From NCBI GenBank assembly GCA_019095985.1, contig CM032662.1, positions 21,375,621-21,439,620 on the forward strand: a DNA stretch of 64,000 bases, written 5' to 3'. Numbering within the stretch: the first letter of the stretch is position 1; each line of letters starts with the position of its first letter. The notes under the pieces are model-generated. The model made no database searches. It was not told the DNA's origin and saw nothing but the letters and a program-made list of their open reading frames with translations. The position numbers were made by a program, and so were the translations under genes. The DNA is from Streblospio benedicti (Eukaryota; Annelida; Polychaeta; Spionida; Spionidae). Positions 13,567-26,100 of this stretch are shown one piece after another.

Positions 13567-16278
13567 ATGACACCTAGCAACTCTATCGGAACCACTAAAG
13601 TGAAGCACCAGCATAACATGTGGAGCATCAGCAGTTATTTGATAGCTGCCCTCGTGTATTGGTATCATGTGGATGGATATGGCACATTAGCTCTGAAACC
13701 CGAGGAGTGTTCTCCAGGATGTGAGCAGGGATGTAACTTAAGTGATGGTGCTAGAGTATGCCAAAGTTGTATCGATGGATTTTTTGGTGTAAACTGTTCA
13801 AAACGGTGTAATCATTGTCGAGTTTGTAGTAAAGATGGTGCGAAGTGCACAGCCTGTATGGCAGGACATTATGGAGATCTGTGTGAAAAGAAATGTCCAG
13901 CCAACTGTAATACTTCTAACTGTGACCATGTAAGTGGCCAGTGTATAGATGGTTGTAGACAGAACTTTTTTGGAAATTTTTGCAAAGACTATTGTGTTAG
14001 CTGTTTGCACGGGGAATGCTTTCAGGAAAATGGAACTTGTGTGTATGGATGTAAACCCGAATGGAAAGGACCGAAATGTTATTCAGTATGTCCACATGGA
14101 ACATTTGGTAACCGTTGTAACTCATTCTGCCATTGTGCTGATTCAGCTCAATGTGATACTATCACAGGGCAATGTCCTGCAGGTTGTGAATATGGTTACA
14201 AAGGCACTTCTTGTTCTAAAAGAAAAACATACCAATACCGTAAAATTCCAAAACCGTCCCATCTATTACAATCAAATGATGAAAAAGGCATATCACTGAT
14301 AGATAAAATTATACCAGGTGCTGTTGGTTTAGGATTAGTATTCATTGTCATAACTGTACTTGGAAAATTTCTCATAAACATGTTGAAGGAAAGACATGAT
14401 GCTCGTCTCAGAGGAGACCATTATATAGGCGAGCGCGACCATGCTCAAAACGCGCATTGCTCAAATTCAAAGCGCTATTTTGTAGAGGTAGAAGAAGATA
14501 TGACGATACGGATAGAACCAATATCATGTTTTGACAATGGACAATTGAATGCTGCACATGAATCAGAAGAGACTGTGACAGAAAGTGATGACAGCTCTGA
14601 TGATAAAGAAAGTGAAAGCAACAATGACATCGATGTTAAGAAAAGTGCAACAGAAGTGAACGAAGAGAATGAAATGAAAGGTAAATCCAGTCGAAAGAAA
14701 AGCAAAGCTGGCACTCTAAATAGTCAATCTGAAGTTAGTGATCAATTAGAAGTTGAAGAGGTGACTAAAGATCATGGCGTGAAAGGTAAATCGAGTAGAA
14801 AGAAAAGTAAAGCTGATGCTGAAAATAGTGAAACTGAAGTTAATGACCAATTAAAAGTTGAAGGTAAATCCAGTAGAATGAGAAGTATATTCAGTAGAAA
14901 GAAAAGTAAAGCTGATGTTGAAAAGAGTGAATCTGAAGTTAATGACCAATTAGAAGTTGAAGGTAAATCCAGTAGAAGGAAAAGTAAATCAAGTAGAAAG
15001 AAAAGTAAAGCTGATGCTGAAAATAGTAAATCTGAAATTAATGGCCAATTAGATGGTGAAGGTAAATCCAGTAGAAGGAAAAGTAAATCCAGTAGAAAGA
15101 AAAGTAAAGCTGATGCTGAAAATAGTAAATTAGAAGTTAATGACCAATTAGAAGTTGAAGAGGTGAATAAAGATCATGGCATGGAAGGTAAATCGAGTAG
15201 AAAGAAAAGTAAAGCTGATGCTGAAAAAAGTGAATCTGAAGTTAATGACCAATTAGAAGTTGATGGTAAATCCAGTAGAATGAAAAGTATATTCAGTAGA
15301 AAGAAAAGTAAAGCTGATGTTGAAAAGAGTGAATCTGAAGTTAATGACCAATTAGAAGTTGAAGGTAAATCCAGTAGAAGGAAAAGTAAATCAAGTAGAA
15401 AGAAAAGTAAAGCTGATGCTGAAAATAGTAAATCTGAAATTAATGGCCAATTAGATGGTGAAGGTAAATCCAGTAGAAGGAAAAGTAAATCCAGTAGAAA
15501 GAAAAGTGAAGCTGATGCTGAAAATAGCAAATCTGAAGTTGATGACCAATTAGAGGTTGTAGAAAAGAAACAAAAGTCTGGTATAGAAGAAAAGGAAGCT
15601 AAAAAAAGTAAATCTGATCTCAAAAAGAGTAAAGGCGACGTGAAGGAAACTCCATCAGATGCTACTAAGGAGCCTGTCTCAGTTGACAAGATTACATCAA
15701 ACAGTAAAGAGGCTCTAAAAGATGAAAGTAAAACTAGTAAATCAAACATCAAGGAAGATAAACCTGATCACCAAGAATACCCCGGTTCCAAAACCAGTAC
15801 TGCAGAGAAAAGTAAATCAGATGTCAAAGACAGTTCTTCCAACGTGGAGAAGGTCAAAGACATAGGTGATAAAAGCACTAATAATAGCATTTTAAATGGT
15901 ACATTTGGTGGTTCTAGTACTGGGGACGCAACCACTTCAACTGGTGTTTCTAGTACCGGGTATACAACCACTTCAACTGGTGCTTCTAGTTCAGGGTTTG
16001 CACCCACTTCGACTGGTGCTTCTAGTACAGGGTATTCTATGGACCTAACTCCCCAAACCAGCGATGCTAGCAAAACAGAAGAGGATGCCAGGAAAAGTGA
16101 TGTGGATAAGCATGATGATAAGTCTTATACGGAGAATGCAATTCCTCAGACACCAGATCCAAGTTTGGATACCACTATTAAAAAAAGAAAAATATCCAAA
16201 GATGTTCCTAAAGAAGCTAAAACGACAAGCATAACTGATATTAAGAAAGATAAAACAACCAGCACCTCGGGCTTTTAG
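13567..16278 (+). CDS. EGF-repeat single-pass membrane protein with a repetitive basic tail
   Basis: A single open frame of 903 codons. The first ATG gives 17 residues ahead of a second ATG (MWSISSYLIAALVYWYH) that starts a signal-peptide-like stretch; the second may be the true start. Residues about 48-216 hold cysteine-rich EGF/laminin-like repeats of the MEGF10 or scavenger-receptor class F type (CPANCNTSNCDHVSGQC, CPHGTFGNRCNSFC). Residues about 249-271 are a membrane segment (AVGLGLVFIVITVLG core). The rest is cytoplasmic: acidic, then about 290 residues of lysine/serine repeats built on KSSRKKSKADAENSKSE, then an STGASSTGY-type repeat (about 781-823) and a basic end. The family usually signals through phosphotyrosine motifs in engulfment or adhesion; no NPXY is seen here, so function is open. 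The lack of introns over 2.7 kb is unusual beside its intron-rich neighbours. Possible partners are unknown. Confidence 0.85.
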   Translation: MTPSNSIGTTKVKHQHNMWSISSYLIAALVYWYHVDGYGTLALKPEECSPGCEQGCNLSDGARVCQSCIDGFFGVNCSKRCNHCRVCSKDGAKCTACMAGHYGDLCEKKCPANCNTSNCDHVSGQCIDGCRQNFFGNFCKDYCVSCLHGECFQENGTCVYGCKPEWKGPKCYSVCPHGTFGNRCNSFCHCADSAQCDTITGQCPAGCEYGYKGTSCSKRKTYQYRKIPKPSHLLQSNDEKGISLIDKIIPGAVGLGLVFIVITVLGKFLINMLKERHDARLRGDHYIGERDHAQNAHCSNSKRYFVEVEEDMTIRIEPISCFDNGQLNAAHESEETVTESDDSSDDKESESNNDIDVKKSATEVNEENEMKGKSSRKKSKAGTLNSQSEVSDQLEVEEVTKDHGVKGKSSRKKSKADAENSETEVNDQLKVEGKSSRMRSIFSRKKSKADVEKSESEVNDQLEVEGKSSRRKSKSSRKKSKADAENSKSEINGQLDGEGKSSRRKSKSSRKKSKADAENSKLEVNDQLEVEEVNKDHGMEGKSSRKKSKADAEKSESEVNDQLEVDGKSSRMKSIFSRKKSKADVEKSESEVNDQLEVEGKSSRRKSKSSRKKSKADAENSKSEINGQLDGEGKSSRRKSKSSRKKSEADAENSKSEVDDQLEVVEKKQKSGIEEKEAKKSKSDLKKSKGDVKETPSDATKEPVSVDKITSNSKEALKDESKTSKSNIKEDKPDHQEYPGSKTSTAEKSKSDVKDSSSNVEKVKDIGDKSTNNSILNGTFGGSSTGDATTSTGVSSTGYTTTSTGASSSGFAPTSTGASSTGYSMDLTPQTSDASKTEEDARKSDVDKHDDKSYTENAIPQTPDPSLDTTIKKRKISKDVPKEAKTTSITDIKKDKTTSTSGF
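14680..15560 (+). repeat. coding tandem repeat with a 402-nt higher-order unit
   Basis: The cytoplasmic tail of the EGF protein is built from about 27-residue units around SSRKKSKADAENS. Above that is a longer unit: the segment that starts at 14761 (GTGACTAAAGATCATGGC) recurs at 15163 (GTGAATAAAGATCATGGC), 402 nt or 134 codons later, and the two long units share the same order of sub-repeats. Reading frame is kept throughout. Confidence 0.9.
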
Positions 16279-16298
16279 ACCTACACGAATTTATAGGC

Positions 16299-16623
16299 AA
16301 GGGAACTATCATAAATAACGATACCGGGGTGGGGGGGGGGGCGGCGGGGAGGGTCTTCCATTTTTTGGGGCTCAAAGAAAAAGTTAACTGCCCCCCCATC
16401 AACATTTTAAAAAGTTGAGTGAACTCCCCCCACACACACGCTAAAGAAAGAGTCCTTTTTATGGTCATTGCATTGCTAAAAGAAAATATTTGAAAAAATA
16501 TACCGTAGCTTGATAAAAAAAGTTCAGCGACGCCCCCGAAAATAATCAGAAAAATTGGACGACCCCCCACGCAGACACCTTTTTGGACGACCCCCCGGTA
16601 TCATTATTTATGATCGTTCCCTT
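16299..16623. mobile_element. 325-bp MITE just after the EGF gene stop
   Basis: The left end AAGGGAACTATCATAAATAA and the right end, on the minus strand AAGGGAACGATCATAAATAA, are inverted copies, continuing through GATACCGGGG for about 33 bp. The element starts about 20 nt after the stop codon of the EGF-repeat gene, so it probably lies in that gene's 3' untranslated region. C- and G-rich runs fill the inside. No open frame and no sure target duplication. Confidence 0.7.
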
Positions 16624-16844
16624 TTAAAACACCAAAATGCACAGTGAGAGCTGAAAGAAACTTTTCTTCAATATCTCCCAAGCCTCATGTTTGAAGCGAG
16701 TAGGACAATATTATGTATACACAGCATATGCAATGTATGTACTTGAAATCTGGTTTTGTATTTCCATTATTTTATCGGGATCGTGGTGTTTCATGCTGTA
16801 GTCTGTGTTTCTATTCCATTATTTTCCAATACATAAAATTGTGG

Positions 16845-16925
16845 TGGTGCAGTTGACTAGTGAGCAGTATATTAATTAGAGGATTTAGTGTCATATGGTT
16901 GTGGGTTTGAATTCTATCAGTAGCT
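16845..16925 (+). repeat. tRNA-derived SINE head
   Basis: A plus-strand A-box-like GTGGTGCAGTTGACTAGTG is followed at tRNA spacing by a B-box-like GGTTGTGGGTTTGAATTC. The sequence does not close an acceptor stem, so a SINE is more likely than a tRNA gene. Confidence 0.45.
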
Positions 16926-17049
16926 ACGTGATATATAACATGTCTTGGAGGCATATTATTAGTCTAATGACTTGCGTAGTGATTTTGTGCCCGAAGCCCA
17001 CAGAAAGACTACAGAAGGAAGCTTGATACATATCAACAATGTGTGAGAC

Positions 17050-17310
17050 TCTGGTCAGCAATTAGTGCCCATTTAGTTGCGTTGCTTGCGCTACTGAAGG
17101 AAAGCCTTGTGTTTGTTTCATTTGTAACTGACTAACTATGTTTGTATGTCTCTGGACAAGCAGAGCGTTTACCTATGAACTGATTTCATTCAAACTTTAC
17201 ACAGCTATGAGATGACACCAGAATGATTCGATTTTGGCAATTTGCCGATTACAGTGTGCTTTCCACAAGGCCATTTATGGTATTGAATGCACATTTATGA
17301 CAAATCAATA
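17050..17310 (-). repeat. dispersed repeat, copy also found twice at 27.4-28.5 kb
   Basis: On the minus strand this matches the segments at about 27460-27850 and 28090-28530. Shared landmarks are GAATGTCATAAATGG-like, CCAAAATCGAATCA and AAAGTTTGAACGAAAT-like sequence, then TCCAGAGACATA and a GTTAGTTAG-type end. The copy is diverged and has only a trace of the GTTG satellite. Confidence 0.6.
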
Positions 17311-18283
17311 TTACCGGGAGCAGCTATAGTTTAGAAAATTACCTTTATTGATTAGAAGCTGCTGCAAGATCAATATGCATGATGGAGCCAGTAATATTAC
17401 TTGACAGCACACAGTACAACCACACAGATTTTATAATTGTCCAAATTCACATACCATTTTAGTCAACGTTTAAGAGTTCAACTTTATTAGCAGTAAAACT
17501 TTAAAAATAAATATTGAAATTCAAATATAAGTAGGCTAATACAAAATAGAAGCAGTCTGAAACACATTATAGGTTATATCATATTAAACGTGCTCAGAGA
17601 GTACAGCGTCACCATAATGTCGATGCATGGGGAATAGATATTTACTACTATATGTTTAAAAAACTTTAATTCAATGCGAAAAACATAGATGTAGGATGAA
17701 TCACACATCAAAATTTAATCATGGTGACTTTTGTCTGATTTAATAATGGTTTGATTGCAAAGTAAACATCTTTAATTATTGCCCATAAGTCAACATTGTT
17801 CTATTGACGCTCTCACGCTCGAGCTCTCAAGCAGATCACCTGTGGTCCATTATATTGGCTGTGCTCTCTGAGTACTTTTGATATAATTTCTACTGTATTC
17901 ATTGGAAAATGTATTCAAGCTATTTGAAAAATGCTTAAAATTAAACATATAATACGCTTTCTTCAGGTTTGTAAATATTTACCCTTTGACTTTGTGTTTG
18001 AATATTACATGTGTGCATTAGAGAAGGGCAAGGACTCCACAAACAGGCAAAGTCTACAACCCAGACTAATACTAACATGTAATATAAGGCAGTGTAGACT
18101 AATCATTGATTTATACTACACAGACGCTCATGTTACAGTATACGGTATTGTTGTTTTTGTGAAACTGAGTAGAATATTACAATAAAAACATAAATTGCAA
18201 ATTAGGGTTAACATCATTAGCATAAAATTCGGTTACTGTATGTTATGCCGAAAATTGAAAGTTAAAAGTCACATATTCCAAAC

Positions 18284-18350
18284 ATGTCAATCCCACAAAA
18301 AGTTGTAATAGCACTGGATACCAGCGATCATGCACAGAATGCCTTTGAAT
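18284..18350 (+). CDS. USP alternative first exon 1a
   Basis: Starts with ATG after AAAC and ends GAA T|GTAAGT. It encodes MSIPQKVVIALDTSDHAQN followed by AFE. Its length (67 nt) and exit phase equal those of exon 1b, so either can splice to exon 2 at 26436. The aspartate in the ALDTSD turn is the usual nucleotide-contact position of USPs. Confidence 0.75.
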
Positions 18351-20040
18351 GTAAGTAGATCTATAAATGTATTTGGCAGTTAGAGTACATGGCAATATAA
18401 AAGAATGGTGTTTAGTGTCGTGTTGTATCGGTTCCTACTTAACGGAAACACAATTGAATGGATTATGGTTCATTTATTCCTCTTTACATGACTGTTTTCA
18501 TAGTTAATACAAAATTGCACACAATTTTCTAGAAATAACCAATATGTCTCCAAAGCACCTGCACTTCTAAGAATCTAGGCATTGTACTTGCTAGCCAATG
18601 TGTTCGGAGGAGTCCCAAGCTGAAGGACAATTAGCTAAAGATGGCTTCATCATGCATGTTACTATTTCACACTGATCTTGATTGTTTATTATTTTTAGGA
18701 ATATCTTAATTAATGTGTAATAAACATAAAACTATCTATATATGATGTTATAGTGCATTTTTGACAAAGAATATTCTAAATAAATAACATACAATACAGT
18801 ATAGTGAGGAATATATTGCTCTTAACCTTAGCAGTAGGTTATAACGACCTCATCTGTATGCTAACAGGCCACCTTAAAATGGTGCACGTTGAAGTCAAAC
18901 TACCACCCTACAAACTGATAAAGTTCATACTAATACAATTGTAAATACAATTAACCGGTGTCTCATTACAACTGTTATACCAAGCGTTTTTACAGTGTGC
19001 TCCAAATACAAAAATAGGAAATATAACAGAAAAACAATATGAATGGATGTAAAAGATACCTGGGGTACCTACTACGGAGATTATGTAGATAGCTCTTAAG
19101 AGTGTTTGTCAATAACCTACCTGACTTGATCAATAACACTTTTCATCGCCTTTATCACCATGTTATAGATTATCATCTAGCTGGTGATTTATCGCATGTC
19201 AATGGACATTGTCCTCATTGCCATAAGACGGACAATCAGCTGTTACCATATAAGCTATTCCCGCTGGTACTCACATAGGCCTAATAACTTTACGGCCACC
19301 CATAGAAAACTATAAGCCATCACGCATTGTACAATCCCAATATTGGGCCCCTCAAAACTATAACCACTGCTAATGATTTGAGCATAATTATAGGGGATAT
19401 TGAAGCTATGTTATTGTTTCATCAGGAAATATAGCTTTGCACCATACAGCATCGTGTACATAATCTGACAATTTGTGGAAATGTGGATGCACGATACAAA
19501 GGTACCTCTGAGTATCCGGTCTATATTGTTCCCTTTCATTGCGCATATTTAATCTCATTGAATGAGCGTTTACATAGAGAAATATGCAAGAGCTACTAAT
19601 ACTAACATTTTGTTATATCCCCGACTCCGGGATGGCGAGCCATTTATCACCATATTGATAATTGTTCACACACATTCTTAATGGTGCTCAACGCGAGAGT
19701 GTTATTAAGTGTGGTTTGAATAATTGATAATTTAGCACACATTTTCAGGTGTACGAAGATCAAGGCGTAAACTTTTAATCTCTATACAGATTCTGTATCT
19801 TAATTGAAATCCATTATGTTGATATAGTCTAAGAATAGAACACTATAGTATAGTGAACAAAGGAATATGCACAGATTACAATTAAGTCAATGGTATACCT
19901 TTGTCTACAATGCTATACCTTGCTTGACACCTTTACAAATACGTGCAATGAATGAATGAAAATAAGCCAACACATGAGTCCTTCCATATAAGCATATTTG
20001 AAATAACATGAATAACTTTGGTGGGTTTAATGATAAACGG

Positions 20041-20120
<80 letters not shown>

Positions 20121-23100
20121 AGCAGTGTATTAGAAACATAGATCATTGTGTATACACCCCAGTCTATTGCGCCATTTATCAATGTAACCTGATGTGACAA
20201 CCTCACCTTTGCTTATGGACGGATCCAGCGGGGGCTCGGGGGCCGAACCCCCCTGCCTGCCCCTTAGCCTTAGCCCAGAGAGGAAGTGGCGTTGGGCGGT
20301 GTCAAAGAGACTAATTTTACACTGACTCCACGAGCATTATCAATCAAACAAGGCCTATATTTGAGTTGAGAAAGTCAAGTTTTCAACCACACACTCTAGT
20401 CCTTTCCAGGGTGCTATCCTCTTTATATCAGCTCTCAGACTTGCGTAGGCCTACTGAAACACTCCTGCGTAATGTTGGACTATGTTACATCTTAACTGAT
20501 AAAGTACAAGAAATACGTACATTAGACACATCATCAAATTGACAGTAAATCTTTCAAATAAGACAGTATACTAATTGCATGAACATTTTGTAGTTGCTAG
20601 TGTATTTTAAACCAGAAAAAAATGAATAGTAAAACTACGGCGGTGATCTGTGTAGATGGAAGCAAATATGCGGAGATAGCGTTTGACTGTAAGTACAATG
20701 ATTACTTGGCGGTGTAGTGCATCTACTACTTTACATGCATTTTGTACTGTTCTGAACAATGGCGACTATGCACCAAAGTCACCCTAGCTAGTGTACTGTG
20801 CCTTTTGTAACAGAACTACTTGATGTGCGTGGTTCTGCTGGACAGCCCTAGTGTGAGCAACATTAGCCTACTTACTTGTGTAATTACTGCCGTTCGTAGT
20901 AGCTACATGTACGGAACCAGTTAATTAGCTGCCCTTTGATGGTCACAAAACACGTCATTAGGGTAGGGCCTCTACTAATTAAACTCATGATTAAATATTG
21001 ATGGTATTGGCATTATTATGGCTATTGAAAAGGCTTGAGTTGCTTCTCTTGCTAACTTCCCTTGTAAGTTGAGCAATGTTTATCAAGTGTGATTATATGT
21101 TGTCAAGTGGGGACTGGCTAGCTTGTTTTCTAAATAACTGGAAAGAAGTCCATGTCAATTAGATTTCCGCTTATATTGTTCAGTTTAGTTTTCAATCAGT
21201 CATATGCTAGTTGTTGTTGATTGCAGTTGTGATTTTAAGAATATTTGCATTGGACGTCTCAACAAGCATATATCGTGCAATGCAGAACAAGCATAAAAAA
21301 CAAAAGGATGCCTTGGTCACACTCAGAGGCAGTCAGATATGTTTCCAGTGTGAGTCTGGGCCCGTGCTTTTGAGAGAATTCCAATTCCTTAAACACTCTT
21401 TTCATGAAATGGTAAATTACATAATGCAACACTTCTCCAATGCTGTGTTGGCGGGAGACCCGATAACATATTAGTAGACAGGAAATTGAATTTGTGCCGT
21501 GCAAAAATTCTGCAGCACGTGGCTCGCATAGGGCGTCAACTAATTGTCTAAATCTAAATAAGTTCTTAATCGCTCGATTACCAGTATTAACAGGAATTTA
21601 AATTAGAATAGTTAAGACTAAACGCTTATGTAATTATAATAGTATCACCGTTTGCGACAAATAAAACCCAAGTCTCCCCTTTTGAGGAACTCTATGAGCA
21701 GCTGGTGTGTGAGATCAGAGTGTGAAGGAAATCCGTATTAAGCCGAGGGCACAACTGGCAGTGCAGACATTTTTGCAGTGCATTTTTTTTTCATGTCGTT
21801 GGTGTCTACAAGTTTTTTTCGCATGCGGGTATGGGCATAACCAGCAGTGCTGATATATTTTTTATGCCTCAGTACTGCTCAGTGCGTTGCCAATATTGAC
21901 GCTGCACTGTGTGACTTTTACCACAGATAAGGTCTTTGTATGCTACTATATTCGGCATATACTGTGTAACTACTGGCGAAGCACTGTTTCAATACTGTGT
22001 CACCGATGAAGTGCAGTCTAGAGGCAATAAGGAGCCAGTAAAGGAAGTTTGACATGTCAAAATTCCACCACTGTTATCGTATTGCCTCTAAAAAAAAGTT
22101 CACCGTTGGACGCGCACTGATCGCCCACGGTCTCCATGAGTTTTTGGCAGTAGAGAGGCAATAGAGAAGCAGTACTGCCGGTTGTGCCCTAGCTTTCACG
22201 ATTACTGGCGTTATGAGAACCTTTAATCTGGGGGAAATTACCCAGGTGCACCAACCTCATGATTATCAACCATAAGCAAAGCATAATTATAAATTTACAT
22301 AAACAAGTGCAAATGACATGTCGTTCTCCCGCCACTCGACGTGAGCTACGGAGGCACACGGAGGGACTTGTTGGCAGCCATTTGCAAAATACGTTTCACA
22401 CGAAATGCTTTTTCTTGTTACATACCCCGGTGGTTCAAATTGCTTTTACTATCATTGTGTGCAGACGTAAAACATAGTGACGGATTGTATGTAACTGTGA
22501 CCATGTTGCTTTGTAAAAATACTTGATGTATTTTCTGTATTTGGTGAAATAGAAAGTACACGATGTATTGTGCTGAAATGCTGGATATTGCATGCATGCT
22601 ACTTACGCATCCGTCTGCCACAGAGATTGAGATGAAGTTGAGTGCAATTTCAGCGTGCACACTACATACTTAAGGTGTGGAGTGTTTCATTTCCTCTTTT
22701 CATTTGCTGTAAAACTCAATTTTTGAGACGACCTTTAATGAAAGCCTGTGACGTTCGGATCACATATCACTTCATCTAATGGCAGTGCCGATGTATTACT
22801 AATGTTGAAAATACGTAATGGGCATTTTTTTTAAACATATTTTTGCTTTGTAATGGCTACATATTCATTTTATTCATATTTATTATAGTAAGGAAACCGC
22901 TTCTCTGCCTTGAAGACCATTTCAAACTCTCGGTTACTATAGTCTTGGCCACTCTTTATAACGATGTGTTCATTTCTCACCGCCGAGGATAAGTCCCAAC
23001 AAGGCCACTTAAGTGAGTTACCGCTGCAGCAGTTGCGTGGATATCATGTTAGGTTGGCTTATTACATGGTTCTTGTGTACCTCGTGTATTTGTCTCATGA

Positions 23101-26100
23101 ATGACATCATAAATAAGAACTGTAGAGTGAATTCTTATATTCTGACTTTATTGCTTATTGTGGGGGTTAAGAGCAAGAATTATGAATTCATAATGTTTAA
23201 CCCCTCCCCAACCCCCCCCCCAAACACACGTAGTTATGCAAATAATTTATCTCTATCTCGTGTGATCTCCTCAGCAACCAGCCGACATCAAAATTGAATA
23301 TTTGACGCATCATTTTTAAAGATAATACCTTATCTCATATTGTGTGATATGTGCATGGATTATCAGCTTCTAACCACCATTTAGGCCTACAATACACGTA
23401 TGTGAATATTTAGGACTTCCACATCCCTCATCTAATACCCCTGCAATGCTTTTATAGTGTGTTATTGTGCTATGGCAACTGAATATAGACGCTATGATAT
23501 GGAAAATGAATGAGCACTTTATATGAGAGAAAACATGTTTGATGCATATATATGACCAAATTCTAATATACACACTCAATGTTGTAAACCACTCAGTGCG
23601 GCCAGTACTGAGTGTGTCAAATTATTATATCCTTTAAATTTCAAGAATTTATAGTAGCCTACTTAACAAGTAGGCCTATAGGCTACTAGGCGACATGTCG
23701 TTTCCACGTTGGATTCTGATAGTTGCTTTACTTTGCCCTGATTTTTTGATAATTTGTGGATTGTATATGTGCCTTCAGAGAGAGTAAATAACCATGACCT
23801 GCAATGACAGAAAGGGATTTGAGTAATACAGTTCAAAATGTTACGTTCTTGGGGTTGATTCTAATGTGCCCCCGCCCCCCGGTTTCCAATCTGACTCCAC
23901 CCGCCATCACTGTATATGAGCGACCCCTTGAAGACCTGTTACACCAATACAACAAATTATAGCCAGTGTATGCACGATATGATAAGAAGGGGGGGGGGGC
24001 GTTATAATTTCTAGCTACATAAAGCCAAGGAAACAGCACTTGCACGCCCCATGCAACTTAACCTACCACACCCTCATCCGCGGAGAGTTTCCGACACGTG
24101 CAATCACAGCGCAGTCCGAGATATACGTGGTCACACCGTAGGTGAGCCGTCTGTTCGACGTACACCCACCCGAGGGACATGAGCTTACACGCCGTCGACA
24201 CGCCATCAACACTGTGTGTGGTCATGCCTAGACGACATGTTCACACTTTTGCCGCGGTGACTGATGCAACTGTGTCTGCACGGCGTATACCGAGAGGTGT
24301 CCCCGGCATTTTGCTCACACACGCCGGGCTGAAGATACAGGCTCAGTATGATTCAAAACAAGATACAACTGCTATATGTTGCAATAACTTTGCAATTCAT
24401 GACAATTTGGCACGTTCGCCAATTCACCGCGAGGTACCGCGATGTACCAGAACCTTTGCTTGTCTGCAATGGGGAAAAAATACACGCGCAGACTTCATCA
24501 AATACAAGCATGCACAATTGTATGTTTCGTGAAACTAATTAAGCCTAATGCCGGAAGCCAGGCGGGTCCGTCAGTGGCATGAAAGGCTCCATTTTCTTAG
24601 AGCTACTCAGACATACAGTGACAAAAAATATGTCGTTAATGATTATATTTTATGTATACGTAAAAAGTTATGAAGCAGCTTTGCATTATGACATAGGTGA
24701 TGTAGGCTACATGGCATTATTTTTGACTAACGACCCTCAAAGTTATCTAAATATATTTATTCCGTTGATGTTAATATTTCAAGATTTCGACTTATATACT
24801 AAGTAACTATTATTATATGAAGCTTCTTTTTTTTAATGTGTACCTTTGGTACCTCTACTCCATCCATTATTTTATGTACCTAACACATATCGGCTGTTAG
24901 TCAAAGGGCGATATTTCTTGTGATCAACGGCATTTACAAATCGCGTCAATCGCTTCGCAGCTGCCTCACTCAAATGCTTGCATGTGAATTTTGTGAGCGA
25001 ACGCAGGTTAACAAGTGATTAAAAGGAATGTAATCTAGGGACTACAGATGGTTAAGTAACTGTAATAGTAAGTCATGTGTGGGGAATTAGAAATGACGCA
25101 CGCATCTCCACACATTCGGATTCCTGTCAAAATATAGAAGATTATCTGCAGAATCTTCGATGTATATCGTTGCATTTAGCTCTTCATTCGAATATATTGT
25201 ACAGTACACAGTCACATTTTTTTATTCATCTTTATGTAAATTGAAAATGTTCAACATGCTGGTACAAGGGGCTATTCTACAACCGTAAGCCGAATATATC
25301 GCCTCTAGAGAGCCGTTCCTCACCGCTCTGCTGTTTCTGGGTGACATATGCACGCTCATTCAATGGCATTTGTGATGCTCATCAGTTATTAGAGGGTGTT
25401 CTACTTTTGGATGTTCAAAGTTCCCCTGGCGTTAAATCAATTTTGCATACGATATCTTGATGAAAAATTATATACAGCACGCGAAGAAATTATCATAGAT
25501 GAAGTGATGATTTTTGTTTGTATTCCCCCCAGTTATCTGAGTTAGGCTCACGAACTTTGATATAACTTGACATATACTATACCCACCACTGACAGTCGCT
25601 ACTTTCTAGTGTTGGTATGATACATGGGTGTGTTATGCATTAATGTTTGAGTACCATTGTAGTCTGTGAGCCGTGTGGCCTTTGTACGGCTCGTAATAAC
25701 GAGGTGCCTTGTCGCCATATAAGGCAGCTGGCTGTGCGATGATGATGAATGGAAAGCGAGCAGACCGCTGAAAACTGCAATAAATCTCCATTTTTTATAT
25801 GGATCAGCTCATAATTTTGGAAATTGTGCACATTAGTAGGCCCTACTACGTAATTGTACATGTTTATGGCGTGGTTGCGTTTCACTCCTTTTCTTATATA
25901 TAAGTAAGGGTGCATTGTGAATTTTAGTGATGTCTACTGACGGCCCTTGCGCTCATCAGCTTATAGTTAAGCTTGCTAAAGTGCTTTACGTGAGCTGCTA
26001 TGTGAACCCGCCCTCTGAAGTCTCCATAAACAACACCATTAATCCATCCTTGTAGCAGACCTAATATTTCAGGGTTAAAGTGGCGTATGTGTCTTTCTTT

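Larger units (their letters stand above)
16624..18283. other. gene-free stretch between the EGF gene and USP
   Basis: No exon can be supported. It contains a SINE head at 16845-16925 and an inverted copy of a dispersed repeat at about 17050-17310 (both listed separately). Confidence 0.5.

Noticed and set aside
15174-15752. 192-codon minus-strand Ser/Leu/Phe frame
   Set aside because: It is the shadow of the KSSRKKSK repeat of the plus-strand EGF gene.
23695-23790. Third alternative USP first exon
   Set aside because: An ATG frame (MSFPRWILIVALLC) exists, but it lacks the USP aspartate motif and a donor in the right phase.
24179-24532. 117-codon open frame in a GC-richer patch
   Set aside because: No motif, no splice partners and no coding-like residue pattern; it lies in the USP first intron.
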